64,000 bases of DNA from JASHPR01 sp963815375 (GTDB lineage Bacteria; Actinomycetota; Actinomycetes; Streptosporangiales; Streptosporangiaceae): the NCBI GenBank assembly GCA_963815375.1, contig CAWFGX010000001.1, positions 2,604,001 through 2,668,000 on the forward strand, written 5' to 3'. Numbering within the stretch: position 1 is the stretch's first letter; each line of letters starts with the position of its first letter. Shown piece by piece: positions 55,482 to 63,072 of the stretch. Both the position numbers and the translations under genes were made by a program. The notes under the pieces are model-generated. The model saw only the letters and a list, made by a program, of their open reading frames with translations. It searched no databases and was not told the DNA's origin.

Positions 55482-55709
55482 CGAACGCGTACCACGAGCG
55501 TGGAACCCTTCGGCGAGCTCTTCCGGCGAGCGACTGGATATGTGCCGCACAGTTCCGGCCCAACTCACGCGCGATGGGCTGCCTATAGTAGCCCAGACAT
55601 CGGGCGGCATCAGGAGTAGCGAGATTGCGCTGGCCCGGCTATCGATGCGTGTCCGGCCCTGACCCGGAAACGACCACGGCGACCGATCTATCCCTTGCCG
55701 CAACGCGGC

Positions 55710-56205
55710 CTGGTCGAGCAGGTCGCCGGCCTGGCTGGGCAATCGCTGGAGAAACCGGAGTTGGCCGACCAGGTCGAGGCGGCCCATCTACCCGGTCGAC
55801 TTCGCACTTGTCCCAACGGCGCGCACAGGACAATCGACGAGGTGCAACCGAGCCCCGAGTCCGCCACGATCTTGCGGCAGTTCGCCGCATTCACCTGGCA
55901 TTTCGGGACCGCCGAGCCTTTCGATCTGATCTGCATGTCGGCCGCGGCCCCGCAAAGAGTCCTGGACGACGCAGCACCCCGCTCGGACGAGGTACTGGCG
56001 ATCATTTGGCGGAGCGGGCAGGGGAACTCGTGGTCAGGCGGGACGCGACCCGGAGCGCGCGCCGCGGCGCAGCGCCGACACGGGCGGCCAGCCTGCGGTC
56101 GCGGACCTGCACAGGCCCGGGGCGTTTACGCTGGTCATCCTGAACACCGTGATGTCGGCACAGGAAGTACACAAGGCGCTGCGCGGGCAGTCACGCCACG
56201 CGCGC
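55710..56205 (+). pseudogene. Badly decayed Cas3-like DEAD/DEAH helicase
   Basis: Three scraps occur in helicase order: LPQRGLVEQVAGLAGQSLEKPELADQVE (motif Ia region), IDEVQ...FGTAEPFDLICMSAAAPQRVLDD (motifs II and III, with SAT changed to SAA) and DLHRPGAFTLVILNTVMSAQEVHKALR (start of the second RecA domain). The LPxRxLVEQ, DEVQ, MSAT and LVxxNTVxxAQ pattern is that of Cas3-family helicases of type I CRISPR systems. Large parts are deleted and frames shift. No repeat array or other cas gene is visible. Confidence 0.4.
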
Positions 56206-56289
56206 TGCGGCAATCCAGGTTCGCAGCCGGGACCCGAGGATCTCACTCAGAAGATATGCGGCGTTAGGCCAGTCGAGGAGGAGCAGGGC

Positions 56290-57697
56290 GTGAGCGACGC
56301 TGATGACGGGACTCAGGGCCGCAGGGAACATCTATTTCGCGGTCGGCGCGTAAGGATCAGCGATCTTGTCAATGCTAGCCTGCTGGAACCAGGGGCGATC
56401 CTCGCTTACGACCGACCGCAGGTGGGGGACTCCCTCCAGGTTACGGTGACAGAGACTGGCCAGCTCCAGTTGCCAGACGGCCGTGAGATCAGGAGCCCTT
56501 CCGGGGCGATCAAGGAGCTTTCCGGGAAAAGCGTGGATGGCTGGCACGCCTGGCGCACGGCGACTGACGATCAACTACTTCACAGTCTGCGCCTGCGATT
56601 GATCCAGGAAGCCGTACGTGAGGTCCCGCCGACGAGACCAAGATCTTGAAGCCAGACAAGATGAGTTTCTCTCTTCGGCGAAGGAGGCGGCGGAGTCCCG
56701 CTCGCCTCATCGGATGACAGTCCGCGAGTTGATCGGCATCTGGGGTGCCCGAGGCCGCGACTTCGGCGTCAACGAGCGGGTCGATGCTGACCTGGGTAAC
56801 AACGGCATGACCACGACACCCGATTTCCGTGCCGTTACCCTGGACGACACGGTCGCCATCGTATTGATTACCCAGGTAACAGCCGGTGAAGTGGGGTTGA
56901 CAGCCCCAGCGGATATATCCGTAAACGCGACGGTTTCCCCTCCCGCTGAAGTCACTGAGAACGAAGACGAAAGCGCCTGGGACCATGGGCTGACCATCGG
57001 CAACCTCCCATCGGCTTCACGGAAAGTCTGCGCGGTCACGCCAGACGCGACCTTCGAACAGGCCATCACGTTGATGCTCACCAATGACTACTCGCAGTTG
57101 GCCGTAATGACCAATCCCAGGGACCTCAAGGGTGCAGTAAGCTGGAAATCTATCGCCCGGGCGCGCAACGCCAATCCCGGGGCCAAGCTGTCTGCTGCGA
57201 TCATCAAACCGTCCGACGTGCCTTACACAACCGACCTCATCGGTTTGCTGCCTGTGATCCGGAGTCAGGAATTCGTCTTTGTCCGCGGTGGGGACAGGAC
57301 GGTAAAAGGCATCGTGACCCTTGCGGACGTGGTGGAGGCCTATGGTCAGATGGCCTCGCCGTTCTTCATGATAGGTCGGATCGATCAGAGCCTACGGCGG
57401 ATCATTGACGCTACCTTCACGATGAAAACCGTCACGCCTCTGTGTGACCGTGATGGCTTGCGGAGCCTGAGCACCTGTGACCAGCTAACTATGGGCGACT
57501 ATCAGCGGATCTTCGAAAACCCCGATTGTTGGACCAATCTCGGCTGGTCACTCGACCGCAAGATATTTTGTGCCCGTCTTGAAGAAATAGCCCAGGTCCG
57601 GAACAGTCTTATGCATTTCAACAGCGATCCGCTGCCCGATGACGTCGTCTCGATGCTCCAGAATTTCGTCTACCTGCTCCAGGAATACGGCATTTAG
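56290..57697 (+). pseudogene. RAMA - CBS pair - HEPN-like protein, in two overlapping frames
   Basis: GTG 56290 follows GAGGAG. Residues ~20-105 form a RAMA domain (RISDLVNASLLEPGAILAY, LPDGREIRSPSGAIKELSGKSVDGWHAW). That frame ends at 56649. The next frame, open from 56618, continues with MTVRELIGIWGARGRD...TTTPDFRAVTLDD, two CBS motifs (FEQAITLMLTNDYSQLAVM; LIGLLPVIRSQEFVFV..VKGIVTLADVVEAYG) and a C-terminal LTMGDYQRIFENPDCW...LEEIAQVRNSLMHFNSDPL. RNSLMH is an Rx4H HEPN-type motif. Either two coupled genes or one gene with a single frameshift. It is likely a sensor-effector of phage defence. Confidence 0.65.
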
Positions 57698-57749
57698 CTA
57701 TTACTTATCGATACTCCATGGGTTTGCACAATTCATTCATAGCGCCTGT

Positions 57750-57824
57750 GTGTCCTTTTCGGCAATCGGCTAACTAGCATGGTAAGGAGCACGTCTTCGG
57801 TTCAATTCCGTAAAGGGGACTTCA
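57750..57824 (+). other. tRNA-like structure, possible attachment-site relic
   Basis: GTGTCCT (57750-57756) can pair with AGGGGAC (57814-57820) with one mismatch and one wobble. A T-arm-like GGTTCAATTCC precedes the 3' strand at the right distance and TTCA follows. The interior does not give convincing D or anticodon arms. It may be a degenerate tRNA used as the right-hand att of the accessory region. Confidence 0.25.
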
Positions 57825-58008
57825 CAAAGCAGCGGGTCATGTCGGGGTTCTCTGGTAGCCGATAGACAGTTCGATCACTTGACCGAACAGAATGTCGATT
57901 TGTGTCGGCCTCTTCTTTAAGCCGTTGAGCACTATCGTTTGCCATCTAACTCGGTTGGTGAATGCTTGCGCCACGGAAAACGAAGCAAGATGTGCATAAA
58001 CCCGGGAT

Positions 58009-58070
58009 ATCTCTGGATCGGGCGCGATCCAGAGATTATGGTGGCTCACAAAGTGAGACTTGGAAGCCGC
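58009..58070 (+). other. Candidate origin of transfer (oriT)
   Basis: ATCTCTGGATCG (58009-58020) and CGATCCAGAGAT (58025-58036) form an exact 12-bp hairpin with a four-base loop. A smaller CTCAC-AAA-GTGAG repeat lies ~10 bases downstream. The pair sits 60-120 bases before a MobC-like gene and its relaxase, the normal place for an oriT. Confidence 0.5.
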
Positions 58071-58132
58071 AGGGTGATTTCGGCGACCACTCGCTGAGAT
58101 TAAAAGGCACTCAGCGGCAGCGGGAGCAGGAA

Positions 58133-58552
58133 ATGACGGCGCATGAAACTGACGGACGCGTGGGCGGGGTGCCGCCCGGCCGCCGGACGCGTCAGTCGGC
58201 TAAGCGGCCGCGGCGGGTGGAGTTCTCCCTGACCGAGGAAGAGTTCGGTGATCTGGAGGCGGCGGCTGCACGGGCAGGGCTGGCGCGGGGCGCATATGCG
58301 GCGGAGGCGGCGCTGTCTGTCGCCCGGGGCGTGGCGTGTCCGGCGGATTCTCCGCTTCGCGAAGCCCTCGGCGAGTTCATCCGCGCGGCTGGGCTGGTGC
58401 GGCGGATCGGGGTGAACCTGAACCAGGCGGTGGCGAAGCTGAACGCGACCGGGCAGCGTTCCGGGGACCTGCTCCCGTACGCGGCGGCGTGCCTGCGCCG
58501 GGCGGAACGGCTGGACGCGGCGGCCGAGGAGATCCGCCGCAAGCTCCGGTGA
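58133..58552 (+). CDS. MobC-like relaxosome accessory protein
   Basis: The protein has 139 aa from ATG 58133 (GGGAGCAGG upstream). The N-terminus is basic, followed by a ribbon-helix-helix-like stretch (RRVEFSLTEEEFGDLEAAAARAGLARGAYAAEAALS). The MobC hallmark FIRAAGLVRRIGVNLNQAVAKLNATG follows. These proteins bind oriT and help the relaxase to melt and nick DNA. It overlaps the relaxase start by GTGA. Confidence 0.8.
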   Translation: MTAHETDGRVGGVPPGRRTRQSAKRPRRVEFSLTEEEFGDLEAAAARAGLARGAYAAEAALSVARGVACPADSPLREALGEFIRAAGLVRRIGVNLNQAVAKLNATGQRSGDLLPYAAACLRRAERLDAAAEEIRRKLR

Positions 58553-60053
58553 TCGCGAAGATCAGCGATCCGCGCGGGGAGCGGGTCGCCGGGCTGATCT
58601 ACTACCTGTTCGGCCCGGGACGGCGCGAGGAACACATCGACCCGCACCTGATCGCCGGATGGCGGCACCCGGCCGAGCTGGAACCGCCGCTGCGCTCCGA
58701 CGGCCGCCGCGACTTCCGCAAGCTCTGCGGGCTGCTGCAGCAGCCGCACGCCGCGCTCGGGCCGCGCGGGTTCGCCCGCCCGGTCTGGCACTGCGCGGTC
58801 CGCGCGGCGCCGGAAGACAGGCTCCTGTCCGACGAGGAGTGGGCGCAGATCGCCGGTGACGTGATGCACCGCACCGGGCTCGCACCCTACGGCGCAGGAG
58901 GACGACGCGGTCCGCTGGGTCGCCGTGCGCCACGGCGGTGACCACATCCATATCGTGGCGATGCTGGCCCGCCAGGACGGCGGCAAGCCCAGGCTGTCGA
59001 ACGAGCGGTACCGGGTCCGCGAGGCCTGCCGGGCCGCCGAGGAACGTTACGGACTGCGGCGTACGGCTCCCGGTGACCGGACCGCGGCCCGCCGCCCTAC
59101 CCGCGCCGAGCATGAGAAGACCCGGCGGCGCGGATGGTCAGAACCACCACGGGTCACGCTCAGGCGCGCGGTCAGCACCGCCGCCGCAGGGGCGTCGAGC
59201 GAGCAGGAGTTCTTCGCCCGCCTCGATCGTGCCGGGGTGCTGGTCCGCAAGCGGATGAGCACGCGCAATCCGGCCGAGGTCACCGGCTACGCCGTCGCCC
59301 TGCCGAGCGACGCCACTCAGCGCGGCGGCCCAGTATGGTTCAGCGGCGGGAAGCTCGCCGCCGACCTGACCTGGCCCAAGCTGCGCCGCCGCTGGGAACC
59401 ATCCCGTAGCGGACCGGCAGGGCGGTTTACGTCCGGAGAGCGGGACGCTATCTGGGAGCAGGCCGCGAAGGCCGTCAGGAGCGCGGCCACGCAGATCCGC
59501 GTCACTCACGGCAACCAACCCGGCCGCCGCGGCCGATGCCGCCTGGGCGGCCGCCGACACCCTGCACGTGGCCGCCGCAGCGCTCGGCAGCCGGGTGCTC
59601 CGCCAGGCCGCCGACAGTTACGACCGCGCTGCCCGCGCTCCATACGGGCGGATTCCCCGTCCGACGCCGATCGGCAACAGCCTGCGCCAGGCCGCACGGC
59701 TACTCGCCACGACCGCCGCCGTCACCGACGACAGCACACTGACGCTAGTGACGCTGGTCACCCGGCTCGCCGCGCTCGCCGAGGCTGTCGCCGAGCTGCG
59801 TTCAGCGCAACGCCACGCCGCCCAGGCCGCCGCCGCCCGCCAGACAGCCGAGCAGTTGAAGACCGCACACAGTCACATCACAGCGCGGTCCCGCGAATCG
59901 CTCCGGGGACGGCCACTCACGGCAGCTCAGCAGGCACGGATGGATGCCCCCGCGCTGCGGCTCATTCCGCGTCCCTCCTCGATGCCAGGCACGGCGGGGC
60001 CACACCGCCCGGCTGCCCATAATCCACGTAAGACACGCGGCCCGACCCGCTGA
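58549..60053 (+). pseudogene. Relaxase/mobilisation nuclease with two frameshifts
   Basis: GTG 58549 starts IAKISDPRGERVAGLIYYLFGPG. Near 58890 the frame shifts: LAPYGA becomes EDDAVRWVAVRHGGDHIHIVAMLARQDG, containing the metal-binding HxH motif of relaxases. A second shift near 59515 leads into a long Ala-rich helical C-terminus (LAALAEAVAELRSAQRHAAQ). Restored length is ~500 aa. The N-terminal Tyr residues (YY) and DHIHI give the catalytic elements. The element was probably mobilisable in trans; no transfer ATPase is present. Confidence 0.7.
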
Positions 60054-60123
60054 TCACAAAGCCGACCCTCGCCTGGTCACGGCCAGATCGGCACCGTTGC
60101 CCGGCAGCCAGCGGCGGCGGTCA

Positions 60124-60387
60124 TCACTGCGAGCGATGACCGTCGCCGTCAGTCGGAGGGTCCTGGTTGAGGTCTCGCGCGAGCATCTGTGCGATCACCA
60201 GAAACGTTGCCCGGCGGCTCCCGGGAACCGCAGCCAGCGCGGCGCCGATGTAGCGCCGGACGAGCGTAACCCGGCGGGGCAGCTGGTCGGCTGGGACGTC
60301 AAGAGCCGCATCGATGGCGGTCAGCAGCGCGACCTCACCGGGGCGGGGCAGCAACTCGGGTGAGATAGCGCCGGAGTTATCGCTCAT
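60124..60387 (-). CDS. Small hypothetical protein
   Basis: The protein has 87 aa. ALLTAIDAALDVPADQLPRRVTLVRRYIGAALAAVPGSRRATFLVIAQMLARDL is helical and shares LLTAIDAALDVPA.QLP with a fragment at 13049-13115. The start overlaps the upstream ATPase stop by 11 bases, so the two are probably co-expressed. Function is unknown. Confidence 0.6.
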   Translation of the reverse strand: MSDNSGAISPELLPRPGEVALLTAIDAALDVPADQLPRRVTLVRRYIGAALAAVPGSRRATFLVIAQMLARDLNQDPPTDGDGHRSQ

Positions 60388-60844
60388 CAGCTGGACTCCA
60401 CTCGTCCTCGACTGTCGTGACGAGTGCCCAGACGATCTTGCCGCGCAGCTCGGGGGTGCTGTACCAGTGCCACTGGCTGCTCATGACCTCAACAAGCAGC
60501 AGTCCCCGGCCGCCTTCTCTGTCAGCGTTAGCGTCCATGCGAACCGGCACTTGCTCGGTGGCGTCCCAGACCAGGATCAGGATCCGGTTGGTGCCCATCA
60601 GCAGCCATAGCCTGACTGGCACAGGCTGTGGCAGTGACCTGGATGCCTGCACCGCGTTGGTGACCAGCTCGGAGACGAGCAGCTCGACCTTGGCACTTAG
60701 TACGTCTAGTCCCCATTCCCACGTCAACTGCCGGGCATGGAGCCGGGCGCACGGAATCGCACTGGGTAACGCACCCAGTTCCAGGAAGCTTCGCTTCGGC
60801 CACTCACCGGCGCTGGCCTCTCCCGCGCGATGAAGCGACGGCAC
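60377..60844 (-). CDS. HATPase_c anti-sigma/regulatory ATP-binding protein
   Basis: The protein has 155 aa. RsbW-like pattern: ARLHARQLTWEWGL, VELLVSELVTNAVQAS (N box), LILVWDATEQVPV (G1) and DREGGRGLLLVEVMSSQWHW (G2). No histidine-kinase dimerisation domain is present. In actinomycetes such proteins act as anti-sigma factors or partners of XRE regulators. An XRE/TPR gene diverges 370 bases away, a typical neighbour. Confidence 0.85.
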   Translation of the reverse strand: MPSLHRAGEASAGEWPKRSFLELGALPSAIPCARLHARQLTWEWGLDVLSAKVELLVSELVTNAVQASRSLPQPVPVRLWLLMGTNRILILVWDATEQVPVRMDANADREGGRGLLLVEVMSSQWHWYSTPELRGKIVWALVTTVEDEWSPADER

Positions 60845-61211
60845 GGCAGGAGGCCCGTCACGCCATAGGGAGTTCGCGGACTGGCTTACCTAACCCGGGG
60901 CCCATGCGCTGCAGCCCACCTGCGGCGGGCCACGGGTAGCCGATCGGGGATCGCGATGCGCTCCCACCCGGGCTAGCACTCAAGAGAAACTCCTTTGGGA
61001 CCTAATGCGGATCGATGTCAGTTCCCGGTCGCTGGCATGGGAGTTTTGGTGGCGACCGCTTCATTGGCCCCGCGTAAGGACCGCCCCGACTGAGGCCGCT
61101 GGCGTGCACAGGACTGATCACAGGTAGCCAACTGCAGGCCCGGCGTATCGTGAAGTCGTTGACCTGTGGGCTTCCGACCGGTCAACACCACTCCACGTAG
61201 ATTGGTAGGCA
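60845..61211. other. Divergent intergenic region
   Basis: Promoters for the HATPase (leftward) and XRE/TPR (rightward) genes are expected here. I see no other feature. Confidence 0.35.
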
Positions 61212-62426
61212 GTGACCGAATTCGGCAGCGAGGTTGCCCGGCTGCTCGATGAGCGGGGCATGTCACTGCGCCAGGCGGCCAGGCTGACCCACTACGACCC
61301 GAGCTACCTGAGCAAGGTGATCAGCGGGCTCAAACCAGGCTCGCGGCAACTGGCCGAGGCACTCGACCGGCTGCTCGGCGCCGACGGGGCCTTAGCCGAC
61401 ATGATCACCGACAAGCCGCTCGCCTCCGCGGCAATGCACGCCGGAGATGACGAGTCCGAGGCGTGGGAATTGGAGCGGCTCGTCGCGGCCAGCGACGTCG
61501 GCACCGCCACCCTGGACCGGATCGAACAGGCCGTCGAGGCGCTGGCAGTCGCCTACCCAGGAACCCCGCCCGCCGAACTCCTCAGCCGGGTGCGCCGCCA
61601 CCTTGGCTACGTTGCCCGGCTGCTCAACGCTCGCAAGACCCTCGCCGAGCACCGGCGCTTGCTGGTCGCAGGCGGCTGGCTGTCCCTGCTCGCCGCCACG
61701 TGCGCGATCGACCTGCGCTGGTGGGACGCGGCCGCGGCGCGGCTGCGCACGGCCGCACAGCTGGCCCGCGAGACTGGGCACGCCGAGCTGGCCGCGTGGT
61801 GCCTGGAAACCCGTGCCTGGCAGCTCCTCACCATCGGTGACTACCCGGCCGCTGCTGAGCTGGCCCGCGACGCCCAGGCCGCTGCGCCGTCCGGCAGCAG
61901 CGCCGCGATACAGGCCACCGCCCAGGAAGGCCGCGTCCTGGCCCGGCTCGGTGACTCGGCCCGGCCCGATGCATATGCCGCGCTAAGTCGTGTCGAGGCC
62001 CTCGTCTCGCCGCTGCCGATGCCGACGCAGCCCGAGCACCACTACCGCTATGACCCAGCCAAGTCCGCGGCGTACACGGCGACTACGCTGTCGTGGCTCG
62101 GCGACCCGGCCGGCGAGCGGATAGCCCGGCTGGTACTCGAACGTCTTGAGTCCTCCATCGACGGGCCGCCGAGGCCCCGGCGCGCCGCGTCGGCACGCAT
62201 CGACCTATCGCTCGCGCTGCTGGCTGTCGACAAACCGGACGAGGCCGCCGGGATCGCGTTGCAGGCCATCACCTCGGGCCGTCTCGTGCCGTCGAACTAC
62301 TGGCGGGCCCGCGAGGTCGTGCAAGCCGTCACGCAGGCCGGGCCAGCTGAAGCCACGCAACTCGCCGACGCCTACCGCGAGTTCTGCGTCCCAGCCCGTA
62401 GGGAGCTACCCGGGCCGCTAGGTTGA
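61212..62426 (+). CDS. XRE-family regulator with TPR-like C-terminus
   Basis: The protein has 404 aa from GTG 61212. The HTH spans residues ~5-60 (SEVARLLDERGMSLRQAARLTHYDPSYLSKVISGLKPGSRQLAEALDRLLG). The remaining ~330 residues are helical repeats (WWDAAAARLRTAAQLARETGHAELAAWCLETRAWQLLTIGDYPAAAELARDA...). This layout is common in actinomycete developmental/secondary-metabolism regulators that sit near HATPase partners. Target genes are unknown. Confidence 0.88.
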   Translation: MTEFGSEVARLLDERGMSLRQAARLTHYDPSYLSKVISGLKPGSRQLAEALDRLLGADGALADMITDKPLASAAMHAGDDESEAWELERLVAASDVGTATLDRIEQAVEALAVAYPGTPPAELLSRVRRHLGYVARLLNARKTLAEHRRLLVAGGWLSLLAATCAIDLRWWDAAAARLRTAAQLARETGHAELAAWCLETRAWQLLTIGDYPAAAELARDAQAAAPSGSSAAIQATAQEGRVLARLGDSARPDAYAALSRVEALVSPLPMPTQPEHHYRYDPAKSAAYTATTLSWLGDPAGERIARLVLERLESSIDGPPRPRRAASARIDLSLALLAVDKPDEAAGIALQAITSGRLVPSNYWRAREVVQAVTQAGPAEATQLADAYREFCVPARRELPGPLG

Positions 62427-62494
62427 CACCCGCCTTGGAGTGATGGCTTGCATGCGCCGCATCGCCATCTGCGGTGGCAAACACCTCCTCATAT

Positions 62495-62541
62495 GTACCT
62501 AATCCTGTCCACGCATCGTGGTGGTGGGCAGGATTAGGTAC
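62495..62541 (-). promoter_or_regulatory. Orphan second copy of the AbiE-type operator
   Basis: GTACCTAATCCTGTCC (62495-62510) and GGGCAGGATTAGGTAC (62526-62541) match 15 of 16 positions as an inverted repeat with a 15-base spacer. Sequence and spacing correspond to the AbiEi operator at 43015, and the leftward flank again reads as GAGGAGGTG, a ribosome-binding site. Only ~20 codons of unrecognised frame follow leftward before the convergent XRE gene ends. Confidence 0.6.
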
Positions 62542-62703
62542 ACGCGGGTACCAGAGGCCCCTGGTGGCGTCGCTGGAGCGCACTGGCACCCTGGACGATT
62601 CCATAGCTGCGCCACCAGCCTGGGCGTTGCGGCTACGGGACCTATCGGCATCGGCTGCCTCCTGTGTCAGTGAGGCCGAGCTAGCCTAGTAGGTAGCAGA
62701 TAT
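62542..62703. other. Spacer between orphan operator and hipBA promoter
   Basis: A 71-codon plus-strand frame crosses this stretch but has no recognisable features. It may be remnant sequence of a lost AbiE-like cassette. Confidence 0.3.
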
Positions 62704-62728
62704 GCGACTCTAGGCTGGTTAGAGTCGC
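62704..62728 (+). promoter_or_regulatory. hipBA operator
   Basis: GCGACTCTA (62704-62712) and TAGAGTCGC (62720-62728) form an exact 9-bp inverted repeat with a seven-base spacer, 23 bases before the hipB ATG. HipB proteins bind such palindromes to repress their own operon. Confidence 0.7.
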
Positions 62729-62751
62729 AGAAGATTGACTTTAGGAGCCAC

Positions 62752-63072
62752 ATGGCTGTGTCGGCGACACCCGTTGCGGTGGCTAACGGCCAGCGGCGTA
62801 TCGGCGAGCAGCTTGCCACCTGGCGGCGCCTGCGTAGGCTGACCGCAGCCCAGGTCGCGGACCGGGCGGGGCTGTCCCGGCACACCGTTATGCGCATCGA
62901 AAATGGCGAGGGTGCCAGCCTGGAAAGCATGCTGCGGATCGCCCGGGCGCTAGGCGTGCTGGACTCGCTGGTCGCCGCGCTCGACCCGTACGCGACCGAC
63001 GTGGGCCGTCTCCGATCTGAGGAAGCGCTGCCGGAGCGGGTGCGCCGACCGAAACCGGAGCGAAAGCCGTGA
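62752..63072 (+). CDS. hipB: HipB-like XRE antitoxin
   Basis: The protein has 106 aa with TTAGGAG before the ATG. The HTH is IGEQLATWRRLRRLTAAQVADRAGLSRHTVMRIENGEGASLESMLRIARALGVLDSLVAAL. The basic C-terminal tail (RVRRPKPERKP) is typical of XRE antitoxins next to HipA. It overlaps hipA by GTGA and has its own operator directly upstream. Confidence 0.88.
   Translation: MAVSATPVAVANGQRRIGEQLATWRRLRRLTAAQVADRAGLSRHTVMRIENGEGASLESMLRIARALGVLDSLVAALDPYATDVGRLRSEEALPERVRRPKPERKP

Noticed and set aside
55467..55787. Minus-strand frame over the Cas3-like remnant
   Set aside because: It is the complement of the helicase scrap, which has the better motif match in the plus orientation.
57837..58049. 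70-codon minus-strand frame over the oriT candidate
   Set aside because: It runs through the hairpin and lacks any family pattern or ribosome-binding site.
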